The notes below the pieces were generated by a model that saw nothing but the letters and a program-made list of their open reading frames with translations, made no database searches and was not told the origin of the DNA. A DNA stretch of 64,000 nt, from NCBI RefSeq assembly GCF_003194625.1, contig NZ_QHKX01000002.1:124001-188000 (forward strand). The letters run 5' to 3'. Below, one piece after another: positions 31,217 through 39,409 of the stretch (positions within the stretch are counted from its first letter, which is position 1; each line of letters begins with the position of its first letter). A program made the translations under genes and the position numbers. The stretch comes from Nocardioides solisilvae. GTDB taxonomy: Bacteria; Actinomycetota; Actinomycetes; Propionibacteriales; Nocardioidaceae.

Positions 31217-32563
31217 GTGAATCGATCCACGACAGCCTCCTGGCTGAAGGTGATGGCGGGCGCAGCCACGCTGTCCCTCGCGCTCACGGCCTGCGGCGGC
31301 GACTCCGATGACTCTGACGCCGGCAACGAGGCCAGCGACTCCCCGTCGGCCGACGCGAGCAGCGAGGACTTCACCAACGACGAGTGCTCGGGCGACAGCA
31401 CGAGCGCCGACACCTTCAAGGTGGGCGGCATCCTGCCGCTGACCGGCAACCTGGCCTACCTCGGCCCGCCGGAGATCGCGGGCGTCGGCCTGGCCGTCTC
31501 CGACATCAACGCCGCCGGCGGCGTCGCCGGCGCGGACGCCTGCCACGTCATCGAGGACTCGGGCGACTCCACCGACATGTCGATCTCCACCGCGGCCGCC
31601 CAGACCATGGTCTCCGGCAAGCCGTCCGTCGTGATCGGGGCCGCGTCCTCGAGCGTGTCCCTCAACTTCGTGGACACCCTCACCGACAACAAGATCGTCC
31701 AGATCTCCCCCGCCAACACCGCGGTGGACCTCAGCGGGTACTCGGACTTCTACTTCCGCACCGCCCCGCCGGACGGGATCCAGGGCAACGCCCTCGGCAA
31801 CCTGGTCGCGCAGGACGGTCACCAGCGCCTGGCGTTCCTCGTCTTCAACGACACCTACGGCACCGGGCTGCGCAACGCGGTCCAGGAGGCCTTCACCGCC
31901 GCCGGCGGCGAGGTCGTCTACGGCGGCAAGGGCGACGGCGACGAGTTCCCGGCCGGCCAGACCACGTTCTCCGCCGAGGTCACGGCCGCCCTCAACTCCT
32001 CCCCCGACGCCATCGTCGTGCTGGCGTTCGACGAGACGAAGGCCATCGTGCCCGAGCTCGCCGCCCAGGGCTGGGACATGTCGAAGACCTACTTCACCGA
32101 CGGCAACACCGCCGACTACAGCGAGGACTTCGAGGAGGGCACCCTCGAGGGCGCCCAGGGCACCATCCCCGGCGCCGACGCCAGCCAGGAGTTCAAGGAC
32201 CGCCTGGTCGGGTGGTACGAGTCCGCCGAGAACGAGACCCTCTCGGACTACGCCTACGCCGCCGAGTCGTACGACGCGGTGATGCTGTCGGCCCTCGCGG
32301 CCATCAAGGGCGGCGACACCAAGCCGACCACGATCCAGAAGAACCTGGCCGCGGTCTCCGGTGCCACCGACGGCGAGGAGTGCACCTCCTTCACCGACTG
32401 CGTCGAGCTGCTCGACGCGGGCGAGGAGATCCGGTACGCCGGCCCGTCCGGCATCGGTCCGATCAACGACAAGAACGACCCGTCGTCGGCGTTCGTCGGC
32501 ATCTACACCTTCGACGAGACCAACAAGAACGTCTTCTCCGCCACGGTGGAGGGAAAGAGCTGA
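31217..32563 (+). CDS. Branched-chain amino acid ABC transporter binding lipoprotein (LivJ-like)
   Basis: 448-residue type I periplasmic-binding-fold lipoprotein. The signal peptide ends in a lipobox (LTAC, Cys26) followed by an acidic Ser/Asp linker. The receptor core begins VGGILPLTGNLAYLGPPEIAG and continues through typical blocks such as VVIGAASSSVSL. It should deliver a branched-chain amino acid or related ligand to the LivHMGF importer, whose genes face it on the other strand. GTG 31217 has GAGAAAGG eight bases upstream and gives a proper signal peptide; the frame upstream to 31145 does not. A hairpin terminator follows. Confidence 0.9.
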   Translation: MNRSTTASWLKVMAGAATLSLALTACGGDSDDSDAGNEASDSPSADASSEDFTNDECSGDSTSADTFKVGGILPLTGNLAYLGPPEIAGVGLAVSDINAAGGVAGADACHVIEDSGDSTDMSISTAAAQTMVSGKPSVVIGAASSSVSLNFVDTLTDNKIVQISPANTAVDLSGYSDFYFRTAPPDGIQGNALGNLVAQDGHQRLAFLVFNDTYGTGLRNAVQEAFTAAGGEVVYGGKGDGDEFPAGQTTFSAEVTAALNSSPDAIVVLAFDETKAIVPELAAQGWDMSKTYFTDGNTADYSEDFEEGTLEGAQGTIPGADASQEFKDRLVGWYESAENETLSDYAYAAESYDAVMLSALAAIKGGDTKPTTIQKNLAAVSGATDGEECTSFTDCVELLDAGEEIRYAGPSGIGPINDKNDPSSAFVGIYTFDETNKNVFSATVEGKS

Positions 32564-32587
32564 TCCAGCTCTGACGTCTCGCACGCG

Positions 32588-32619
32588 GAAGGCCCCGGAC
32601 CGTCAGGTCCGGGGCCTTC
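32588..32619. terminator. Hairpin after binding-protein gene
   Basis: A 14-bp perfect stem (arms 32588-32601 and 32606-32619, loop GTCA) followed by TCTCGTCGTCTCT. It lies between the convergent binding-protein gene and livF and can serve both. Confidence 0.88.
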
Positions 32620-32665
32620 TCGTCGTCTCTCTGAGCGGGACCGCGCGGGACGCGCAGGCGCCCGA

Positions 32666-33442
32666 TCAGGCGTTGCTCTGGGCGCTGCCGTCGGACTGCA
32701 CGTCGGCCGCCAGGGTGCCGAGGTAGAGCTCGATCACCTTGGGGTCGTTGGCGAGCTCGCGACCCGACCCCGTGTAGGCGTCGCGCCCCTGGTCGAGCAC
32801 GTAGCCGCGGTCGCAGATCTGCAGGCAGCGTCGGGCGTTCTGCTCGACCATCACGACGCAGACCCCGGTCTTGTTGATCATCCGCGTGCGCAGGAAGGTC
32901 TCGTCCTGGCGCACCGGGGAGAGCCCGGCGGACGGCTCGTCAAGCAGGAGGACCGAGGGCTCCATCATGAGGGCTCGGGCCATGGCCAGGGACTGGCGCT
33001 CGCCGCCCGAGAGCGCGCCCGCGCTCTGGTTGCGACGGTCGTGGAGGACCGGGAAGAGCTCCCACATCGCGTCGAGCCGCTCGGCGACCTTCTTGGGCCG
33101 CAGGAAGAGGCCCATCCGGAGGTTCTCCTCGATGGTCAGGCTCGGGAACACGTTGTTGGTCTGCGGGACGAACCCGACCCCCATCTCGACCAGCTTGTTG
33201 GTGCGGGAGTTGGTGATGTCCTCCCCGTGCAGGCGCACCGCGCCCTCGTGCACGTTGACGAGGCCGAACATCGCCTTGAGGAGCGTGGACTTGCCGGCCC
33301 CGTTGGGGCCGATGATGCCGATCATCTCGCCGGGGTAGGCGGTCAGGCTGCACCCGTTGAGGATGTTGACGCCCGGGAGGTACCCGGCGACGACGTCCTG
33401 CGCCTCGATGACGGGCACGCCCCGGTCTGTCGTCTGGCTCAT
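32666..33442 (-). CDS. livF: Branched-chain amino acid ABC transporter ATPase LivF
   Basis: 258-residue cytoplasmic ATPase. Walker A GPNGAGKST (near residue 45), Q-loop VPQTNNVF, signature LSGGERQSLAMARAL, Walker B VLLLDEPSAG and switch His region (VVMVEQNARR, where LivF-type proteins carry Gln-Asn after Glu) are intact. It pairs with LivG to drive the LivHM pore. Its ATG overlaps the livG stop by four bases. It is last in the livHMGF operon. Confidence 0.93.
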   Translation of the reverse strand: MSQTTDRGVPVIEAQDVVAGYLPGVNILNGCSLTAYPGEMIGIIGPNGAGKSTLLKAMFGLVNVHEGAVRLHGEDITNSRTNKLVEMGVGFVPQTNNVFPSLTIEENLRMGLFLRPKKVAERLDAMWELFPVLHDRRNQSAGALSGGERQSLAMARALMMEPSVLLLDEPSAGLSPVRQDETFLRTRMINKTGVCVVMVEQNARRCLQICDRGYVLDQGRDAYTGSGRELANDPKVIELYLGTLAADVQSDGSAQSNA

Positions 33443-34434
33443 CGCCCCTCCTCCGTCGTGCGGGGGGCCTCGGACTGGGCCTCCTCCTCGTCGCGCACCT
33501 CGTCGGCGAGCGCCTCCATCGTCGCGTCCGCCAGGAGCGAGTCGTCGCCCAGGTCGGTGTCGTGGTGGGCCCCCAGGTAGGCGTCGATGACGGCGGGGTT
33601 GCTCATCACCTCGCCGGCCGCGCCCTCGGCGACCACGCGTCCCTCGGCCATCACGACGACCCAGTCGGAGATGTGCCGGACCATGTGCATGTCGTGCTCG
33701 ACGAAGAGGACGGTCATCCCCTCGTCGCGCAGGCTCTGGATGTGTCCCAGGAGCGACTGGGTGAGCGCGGGGTTCACCCCGGCCATCGGCTCGTCGAGCA
33801 TGATCATCTTGGGGTCGGTCATCAGCGCCCGCGCCATCTCGAGGAGCTTGCGCTGGCCCCCGGAGAGGCTGCCGGCGAAGTCGTCCTTCTTCTCCAGGAG
33901 CTTGAACCGCTGGAGGAGGTCCTTCGCCTTCTCCTCGATCTCGCGCTCCTGCTTGCGCCACAGCGGCGACAGCCACGACTTCAGGAGGTTCTCCCCCGCC
34001 TGGCCCGTGGCCCCGAGCATCATGTTGTCGAGGACCGTCATCCGGTTGAGGGCCTTGGTCAGCTGGAAGGTCCGCACCATGCCGGCCCGGGCGACGTTGG
34101 CCGGCGAGGTCTTGTCCAGCGTGGCGCCGTCGAAGGACCAGTGCGCCCCCTCGCGCGCAGACGAGGGCTTGTCGAAGCCGGTGATGAGGTTGAAGAACGT
34201 CGTCTTGCCGGCGCCGTTGGGCCCGATCAGGGCCGTGATCACGCCGCGCTGCACCTCGAGGTGGTCGACGTCCACGGCCGTCATGCCGCCGAAGGAGCGG
34301 ACGATGCGATCGACCTTGAGGATCGGGTCGGGCTTCGCCGACCCCGGCTCGGGAGCCACCTGGGCCATCAGCGCGCGCCGCGCCTCGGGGTCGGCGCTGT
34401 CGAAGCCCGGCGTCCGGGTCGTGGTCTCAGACAT
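33439..34434 (-). CDS. livG: Branched-chain amino acid ABC transporter ATPase LivG
   Basis: 331-residue ATPase, longer than the usual ~255 because of a ~35-residue N-terminal extension and an acidic C-terminal tail of about 45 residues. Walker A GPNGAGKTT, signature LSGGQRKLLEMARAL, Walker B MIMLDEPMAG and switch region VLFVEHDMHMV are complete. It overlaps livM by eight bases and livF by four, so the subunits are translationally coupled. Confidence 0.93.
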   Translation of the reverse strand: MSETTTRTPGFDSADPEARRALMAQVAPEPGSAKPDPILKVDRIVRSFGGMTAVDVDHLEVQRGVITALIGPNGAGKTTFFNLITGFDKPSSAREGAHWSFDGATLDKTSPANVARAGMVRTFQLTKALNRMTVLDNMMLGATGQAGENLLKSWLSPLWRKQEREIEEKAKDLLQRFKLLEKKDDFAGSLSGGQRKLLEMARALMTDPKMIMLDEPMAGVNPALTQSLLGHIQSLRDEGMTVLFVEHDMHMVRHISDWVVVMAEGRVVAEGAAGEVMSNPAVIDAYLGAHHDTDLGDDSLLADATMEALADEVRDEEEAQSEAPRTTEEGR

Positions 34435-35548
34435 TGAAGCGCAGCTCCCTCTTGTCGCCCAGGATGCCCTGGGGTTTGAAGATGACCAGCAGCATCAGCG
34501 CCACCCCGACCACGATCCACGAGAACTGCTCGGTCTGCTGGCTGTTCATCAGCGAGTTGGGCACGACCACGTCGGCGGTCCCCTTGATGAAGATGCGCAC
34601 GGTGAAAAAGAGGATGGACCCGAGCACCGGCCCGAAGATCGTGGCCGCGCCGCCGAGCAGCAGGGCCGTCCAGGCGAAGAAGGTCAACGCGCGGCCCATC
34701 GAGTCGGGCTGGACCGACGAGGGGAGCACGTAGATCATCCCGCCGAGGGCGCCGAGGGCGCCACCGATCACGAGAGCCTGCATCTTCACGGCGAAGGCGT
34801 TCTTGCCGAGGCTGAGGATGGCCAGCTCGTCCTCGCGGATACCCCGCAGCAGACGGCCCCACGGGCTGCGCGCCAGCAGCCAGATGCCGAGCACGCATAG
34901 CGCCACCAGCGTCCAGGCCACGAACCTGACCCACCAGCCGTTGACACCGGTCATCTGGTAGTTGAGGAACCCGATGCTGGCCTCGCCGCTGCCGAAGAAG
35001 GAGAGGTCGGTGAAGGGGTCGCGGTAGGTCTTGCCCTGGATGCCCTGGGCGGCGCCGGTGAAGTCGGTCAGCAGCGCCGACCGGCCGACGTACCGGATGA
35101 TCTCGGCGGCCGAGATCGTCACGATGGCCAGGTAGTCGCCGCGCAGCTTCAGCGTGGGCAGGCCCAGGATGAGCGCGAAGACGATCGCCGCCAGCAGGCC
35201 GATCAGGACGGCAGGCACCAGCGGGACGTCGTACCGGATCGAGATCGTGAAGCCGTAGGCACCCAGCAGCATGAAGCCGGCCTGTCCGATGTTGAGCAGG
35301 CCGGTGAAGCCGAAGTGCACGTTGAGCCCGATCACCGCGACGGCCACCGCAGCCGTCTGCGGCGACAGCGCCTCGCGCATCATCGCGCGGGCGATCGAGC
35401 CGACGTCGCCCGGGGCGAACTGCCCGACGAGCCACAGCAGGACGAGGCCGCCGGCCATGCCCGCGGCGATCACGAGGGCGCGGCGGGACTTCGAGGGCTC
35501 CTTGCCCTGCTCCTCCGCGAGGGTGCGTGCCTCTGCATCCATGGTCAT
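34427..35548 (-). CDS. livM: Branched-chain amino acid ABC transporter permease LivM
   Basis: 373-residue permease with about ten membrane helices. Family blocks are GFTGLLNIGQAGFMLLGAYG near residue 78 and the coupling-region SPWGRLLRGIREDELAILSLG near residue 230. ATG 35548 has AAGGGA six bases upstream; ATG 35542 is a weaker alternative. It lies thirteen bases after livH. Confidence 0.93.
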   Translation of the reverse strand: MTMDAEARTLAEEQGKEPSKSRRALVIAAGMAGGLVLLWLVGQFAPGDVGSIARAMMREALSPQTAAVAVAVIGLNVHFGFTGLLNIGQAGFMLLGAYGFTISIRYDVPLVPAVLIGLLAAIVFALILGLPTLKLRGDYLAIVTISAAEIIRYVGRSALLTDFTGAAQGIQGKTYRDPFTDLSFFGSGEASIGFLNYQMTGVNGWWVRFVAWTLVALCVLGIWLLARSPWGRLLRGIREDELAILSLGKNAFAVKMQALVIGGALGALGGMIYVLPSSVQPDSMGRALTFFAWTALLLGGAATIFGPVLGSILFFTVRIFIKGTADVVVPNSLMNSQQTEQFSWIVVGVALMLLVIFKPQGILGDKRELRFNV

Positions 35549-35561
35549 GGGTGTTCCCTTC

Positions 35562-36884
35562 CTACCCGACCCGCTCAGCCTTGCCGAGCAGGCCCTGGGG
35601 CCGCACCAGCAGGAGCAGGATGAGAATGAGCATCGCGGTGGCGTACTTGAAGTCGCCCGGCATGCCGAAGACCGGGGACAGCTCGACCACCATGCCGATG
35701 ATGAGCGCGCCGAGCAGGGCGCCGAAGGCGGTGCCGAGGCCGCCGAGGGTGACGGCGGCGAAGAGCAGCAGCAGGATCTGCATGCCCGAGTCCCACTTGA
35801 TGCCGTTGGTGACCAGGGCGTACATGATCCCCGAGAGGCCGGCGAGGCCCGTGGCCACCACCCAGACCAGGCGGATGACCTTGTCGACGTCGATCCCCGA
35901 GGCCGCGGCGAGCGCCGGGTTGTCGGAGACCGCCCGCGTGGCCCGGCCGACGCGGGTGCGGAGCAGCCCGTAGCCGACGGCGGCCAGGACGACGACCGAG
36001 ATCCCCATGGCCGCCAGCGACTGGTAGGTCAGCGTGATCGGACCGAGCTCGAGGACGTCGGGGTTGTCCTGCACGACGCGGACGGTGCGGGCGCCGACGA
36101 AGTACTGGAAGCAGTACTGCATGGCCAGGGAGAGGCCGATCGTCACGATCATCATCTGGGTGAGGCCCAGGCCGCGACGGCGCAGCGGCTGCCACATGAG
36201 CCGGTCCTGCGTCCAGCCGGTGGCCGCGCAGACCAGCACCGTGAGCGCCCCGCCGACCCAGAGGTTCATGCCGCCGACGTTGACCAGGCCGTAGGCGACC
36301 ATGCCGCCCAGGGTGACCTGCTCGGCGTGGGAGAAGCTGGAGAGGCGGGTCGTGCCGTAGATGAGCGAGAGGCCGACCGCCGCGAGGGCGAGGAGCAGCC
36401 CGAGGCGAAGCCCGTTGACCGTGCTCTGGGCGAGGTACTCGCCGAAGCTCCGCTCGGAGCTGTAGCTCTCGGTGCGGACCGGGATCAGGCCCGGGGTCGT
36501 GGCGCCGTACCGCGCCTGGACGGTGATGACGTCCTCGCCGGTCGTGGCGACCCCGTCGGGCAGCGTCTCCTGGTCGACCTCGAGAGTCCAGGGACCCTCC
36601 TCCTCGGCCGCCAGGTTCCACTTGCCCTGCTCGTTGGTCGTGAGGACCGTCTCCTCGCCCGACGGGCTCGTGACCTTGATCTCCACGTCGGGGACGACGC
36701 CCTCGTCGGTGCGCAGCGTGCCGCCCAGGCAGGCGGTCGTGTCGCTCGGCATGCAGAGCGTCGGCACCGCGTGCGCGCCCGGGACCAGGGACCACGCGAG
36801 GCCCGCCACCAGCGCGACCAGCAGCAGCTTCACGCCGCCGGAGGCCCGTGGGGACACCTGACGCAGATCTTGGCGAACCTTCAC
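35562..36884 (-). CDS. livH: LivH-type permease fused to an exported N-terminal beta domain
   Basis: 440 aa, about 150 longer than ordinary LivH. Residues ~18-39 form a signal-like helix ending AHA. Residues ~44-125 look like a carboxypeptidase-regulatory/SpaA-like beta sandwich (Cys44 and Cys52, GGTLRTDEGVVPDVEIKV, then TTNEQGKWNL). The LivH permease starts near residue 155 (NGLRLGLLLALAAVGLSLIYG) with the usual helices. GTG 36884 has GGGAGGA five bases upstream. The extra domain should lie outside the membrane, where the binding lipoprotein docks. It is the first gene of livHMGF. Confidence 0.9.
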   Translation of the reverse strand: MKVRQDLRQVSPRASGGVKLLLVALVAGLAWSLVPGAHAVPTLCMPSDTTACLGGTLRTDEGVVPDVEIKVTSPSGEETVLTTNEQGKWNLAAEEEGPWTLEVDQETLPDGVATTGEDVITVQARYGATTPGLIPVRTESYSSERSFGEYLAQSTVNGLRLGLLLALAAVGLSLIYGTTRLSSFSHAEQVTLGGMVAYGLVNVGGMNLWVGGALTVLVCAATGWTQDRLMWQPLRRRGLGLTQMMIVTIGLSLAMQYCFQYFVGARTVRVVQDNPDVLELGPITLTYQSLAAMGISVVVLAAVGYGLLRTRVGRATRAVSDNPALAAASGIDVDKVIRLVWVVATGLAGLSGIMYALVTNGIKWDSGMQILLLLFAAVTLGGLGTAFGALLGALIIGMVVELSPVFGMPGDFKYATAMLILILLLLVRPQGLLGKAERVG

Positions 36885-36926
36885 TCGAGTCCTCCCATCA
36901 GCACGCCCGCCGCGGACGCACACGGC

Positions 36927-36932
36927 AGTGTA
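36927..36932 (-). promoter_or_regulatory. -10 box of livHMGF operon
   Basis: TACACT on the minus strand, about 42 bases before GTG 36884. The leader includes a strong ribosome binding site. No clear -35 box was found. Confidence 0.4.
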
Positions 36933-37017
36933 GGTGTGACGTCCCGGCTTGGGGAGGGTCCGTCGAGGCATCGGGTCGAGTGATGCCAAACAGTGACCTT
37001 TCCTTGGGCTCGGCGGC

Positions 37018-37626
37018 CTAGGAGGGTCGGGCGATCCCCGGACCGTGGGTGACGACGCCGTCGGCGACCTGCCGCATCGAGAGCCGCAGGTCCATCGCGG
37101 TCTTCTGGATCCACCGGAAGGCCTCCGGCTCGCTGATCCCCAGCTCTGACTGGAGCACGCCCTTGGCCCGGTCCATCGCCTTGCGGGTGGCGAGGCGCTC
37201 GGTGAGGTCGCCCACCTCCGCCTCGAGGCTGCGGACCTCGGCGAAGCGGCTCACCGCCATCTCGATGGCCGGCACCAGGTCCGACTTGCTGAACGGCTTG
37301 ACCAGGTAGGCCATGGCACCCGCGTCCCGGGCCCGTTCGACCAGCTCGCGCTGCGAGAAGGCGGTGAGGATGACCACCGGGCAGATCCGGGCGGTCGCGA
37401 TCCGCTCGGCGGCCGCGATCCCGTCCAGCACCGGCATCTTCACGTCCAGCACCGCGAGGTCGGGCCGCAGCTCCTCGGCGAGCTCGACGGCGCGCTCGCC
37501 GTCGCCCGCCTGGCCGACGACGTCGTACCCCTCCTCGGTGAGCATCTCGGCGAGGTCCATGCGGATCAGGGCCTCGTCCTCGGCGATGACGACGCGGGGG
37601 GCCGGGCGGTTCTCGGGCGCGTTCAC
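37018..37626 (-). CDS. pdtaR: ANTAR-domain response regulator (PdtaR-like)
   Basis: 202-residue two-component regulator with a CheY receiver (acidic pocket Glu16-Asp17, phospho-acceptor Asp61 in VLDVKMP, Lys in LVKPFS) joined by a coiled coil to an ANTAR RNA-binding domain (about 135-190, MDRAKGVLQSELGISEPEAFRWIQ). ANTAR proteins bind paired RNA hairpins to stop transcription termination. Length, order and position beside pyk and polA match mycobacterial PdtaR. GTG 37626 is fixed by a leaderless -10 seven bases upstream. No PdtaS kinase is in the window. Confidence 0.93.
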   Translation of the reverse strand: MNAPENRPAPRVVIAEDEALIRMDLAEMLTEEGYDVVGQAGDGERAVELAEELRPDLAVLDVKMPVLDGIAAAERIATARICPVVILTAFSQRELVERARDAGAMAYLVKPFSKSDLVPAIEMAVSRFAEVRSLEAEVGDLTERLATRKAMDRAKGVLQSELGISEPEAFRWIQKTAMDLRLSMRQVADGVVTHGPGIARPS

Positions 37627-37633
37627 GCAGGAG

Positions 37634-37639
37634 AGGTTA
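37634..37639 (-). promoter_or_regulatory. -10 box, leaderless pdtaR
   Basis: TAACCT on the minus strand, seven bases before GTG 37626. Confidence 0.6.
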
Positions 37640-37679
37640 GCCCCACGCCCCGCGCGACGGGGCGGCCCGAGGGTTCCGG

Positions 37680-37685
37680 TACGGT
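37680..37685 (+). promoter_or_regulatory. -10 box of tRNA gene
   Basis: TACGGT, thirteen bases before the tRNA 5' end. No clear -35 box. Confidence 0.45.
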
Positions 37686-37698
37686 GTCCGCGCGACGG

Positions 37699-37772
37699 GC
37701 CCCGGTATCCCAACCGGCAGAGGAAGCGGTCTCAAACACCGTCCAGTGTGGGTTCGAATCCCACCCGGGGCA
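37699..37772 (+). tRNA. tRNA-Leu (anticodon CAA), short variable loop
   Basis: 74 nt. The acceptor stem GCCCCGG/CCGGGGC is perfect with discriminator A. The D arm (10-25) has the leucine-type pattern: a 3-bp stem TCC/GGA and a CGGCAGA loop. The anticodon stem is GCGGT/ACCGT with loop CTCAAAC (37731-37737), anticodon CAA. The T arm is GTGGG-TTCGAAT-CCCAC. The variable region is only five bases, unlike normal type II tRNA-Leu. CCA is not encoded. It stands alone between divergent pdtaR and pyk, on the opposite strand to both. Confidence 0.8.
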
Positions 37773-37783
37773 CGCGTGGCGGC

Positions 37784-39238
37784 TCAGCGCTCGCCGAGCC
37801 GCCGGTAGGCCGGCGCCCGGCCGTGCAGCGCGTCGCCCATCTTGTGGATCCGCAACGCGTTCGTCGAGCCGGCGATCCCCGGCGGGCTGCCGCCGATGAT
37901 GACGACCTGCTCGCCCTCCTGGACCCGTCCGATCGCCAGCAGGGCCTCGTCGACCTGGTGCACCATCTCGTCGGTGTGCTCGACCTCGGTGGTCTTGAAG
38001 GTCTCGACCCCCCAGGTCATGGAGAGGCGCGACCGGGTGCTCGCCAGCGGGGTGAACGCCAGCACGGGGATCGCGCCGCGGTACCGGGCGAGCCGGCGCG
38101 CGGAGTCGCCGCTCTGGGTGAAGGCGACGAGGTAGCGGGCCCCCACCCGCTCGGCGACCTCCGCGGCCGCCTTGGCGATGATCCCGCCGCGCGTCCGCGG
38201 CGCCCAGGCCACCTCGGCCATCCGCGCGAGGCCGTGGTCCTCGGTGGACTCGATGATCCGGGCCATGGTGCGCACCGTCTCGAGGGGGTACTCCCCCACG
38301 CTCGTCTCCCCCGACAGCATCACCGCGTCGGCGCCGTCGAGGACGGCGTTGGCGACGTCGGAGGCCTCGGCGCGGGTGGGCGCGGGGGCGCTGATCATCG
38401 ACTCCAGCATCTGGGTGGCCACGATCACCGGCTTGGCGTGCCGGCGGGCCAGCGTGCACAGCTCCTTCTGCATGAGCGGCACCTCCTCCAGCGGGCACTC
38501 CACGCCGAGGTCGCCGCGCGCGACCATGAGCCCGTCGAAGGCGTCGATGATCTGCTCACGGTTGTCGATGGCCTGCGGCTTCTCGATCTTGGCGATCACG
38601 GGGACGGTGAAGCCCTCCTCCGCCATCACCGCGCGGACGTCGTCGACGTCGGAGGCGGCGCGCACGAAGCTGAGCGCCACGAAGTCCACGCCCTGGCGCA
38701 GCGCCCAGCGCAGGTCCTCGCGGTCCTTGTCCGACAGCGCGGGCACCGAGACGGCGACGCCGGGCAGGTTGATCCCCTTGTGGTCGGAGACCCGGCCGGC
38801 GACCACCACCCGGGTGTGCACGTCGGGGCCGTCCACCTCCTCGACCTCCAGGCGCACCTTGCCGTCGTCGACGAGGATCGGGTCGCCGGGGGCGACGTCG
38901 CCGGGCAGGCCCGAGTACGTCGTGCCGCACTCGACCGCGTCGCCGGCGACGTCGCGCGTGGTGATCGTCCACCGCTGGCCCTCCGTCAGGACGACGGGCC
39001 CGTCGCGGAAGGTCTCCAGCCGGATCTTGGGCCCCTGCAGGTCGGCGAAGATGCCGACCCCGCGACCCGTGGCGTCGCTGGCCTCCCGCACCATCCGGTA
39101 CATCCGGGCGTGGTCCTCGTGGGAGCCGTGGCTCATGTTGAGGCGGGCGACGTCCATGCCGGCCTCGACCAGCTCACGGATCTTCTCGGGGGTGCCGACC
39201 GCGGGACCGAGGGTGCAGACGATCTTTGCTCTACGCAC
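37784..39238 (-). CDS. pyk: Pyruvate kinase
   Basis: Last step of glycolysis: phosphoenolpyruvate plus ADP to pyruvate plus ATP. 484 aa with the beta-barrel and the inserted B domain (about 70-165). Visible blocks are KIVCTLGPA at the N-terminus, RLNMSHG, the catalytic IAKIEKPQA and MVARGDLGVE, and the C-terminal allosteric domain. The GTG start is fixed by the -10 box at 39246-39251; an in-frame extension to 39328 passes through the promoter and is rejected. Confidence 0.96.
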   Translation of the reverse strand: MRRAKIVCTLGPAVGTPEKIRELVEAGMDVARLNMSHGSHEDHARMYRMVREASDATGRGVGIFADLQGPKIRLETFRDGPVVLTEGQRWTITTRDVAGDAVECGTTYSGLPGDVAPGDPILVDDGKVRLEVEEVDGPDVHTRVVVAGRVSDHKGINLPGVAVSVPALSDKDREDLRWALRQGVDFVALSFVRAASDVDDVRAVMAEEGFTVPVIAKIEKPQAIDNREQIIDAFDGLMVARGDLGVECPLEEVPLMQKELCTLARRHAKPVIVATQMLESMISAPAPTRAEASDVANAVLDGADAVMLSGETSVGEYPLETVRTMARIIESTEDHGLARMAEVAWAPRTRGGIIAKAAAEVAERVGARYLVAFTQSGDSARRLARYRGAIPVLAFTPLASTRSRLSMTWGVETFKTTEVEHTDEMVHQVDEALLAIGRVQEGEQVVIIGGSPPGIAGSTNALRIHKMGDALHGRAPAYRRLGER

Positions 39239-39245
39239 GACCTCG

Positions 39246-39251
39246 ACCCTA
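39246..39251 (-). promoter_or_regulatory. -10 box, leaderless pyk
   Basis: TAGGGT on the minus strand, seven bases before GTG 39238. Confidence 0.62.
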
Positions 39252-39322
39252 CCCCTTGAACGTTCCAACGCCCGGCCGCCGGGGGCACCGGTCCCCCGCG
39301 CGTCCCGGGGCTCGGCAGGACG

Positions 39323-39363
39323 CCGCACGCCCCGGACCGGCGGTGCCGGTCCGGGGCGTGCGG
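39323..39363 (-). terminator. Terminator of the gltBD operon
   Basis: A 19-bp perfect stem with a GGT loop (arms 39323-39341 and 39345-39363), the longest hairpin in the window, 46 bases after the gltD stop and ahead of the pyk promoter. Confidence 0.88.
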
Positions 39364-39409
39364 GTCGTGCGGCTCGTGCGCGTGCGGCGGGTGTGTGCGG
39401 CGGTCGCAG

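Noticed and set aside
37699-37772. Attachment site at the tRNA gene
   Set aside because: The tRNA 3' end is followed directly by the pyk 3' end, with no integrase and no repeated 3' fragment nearby.
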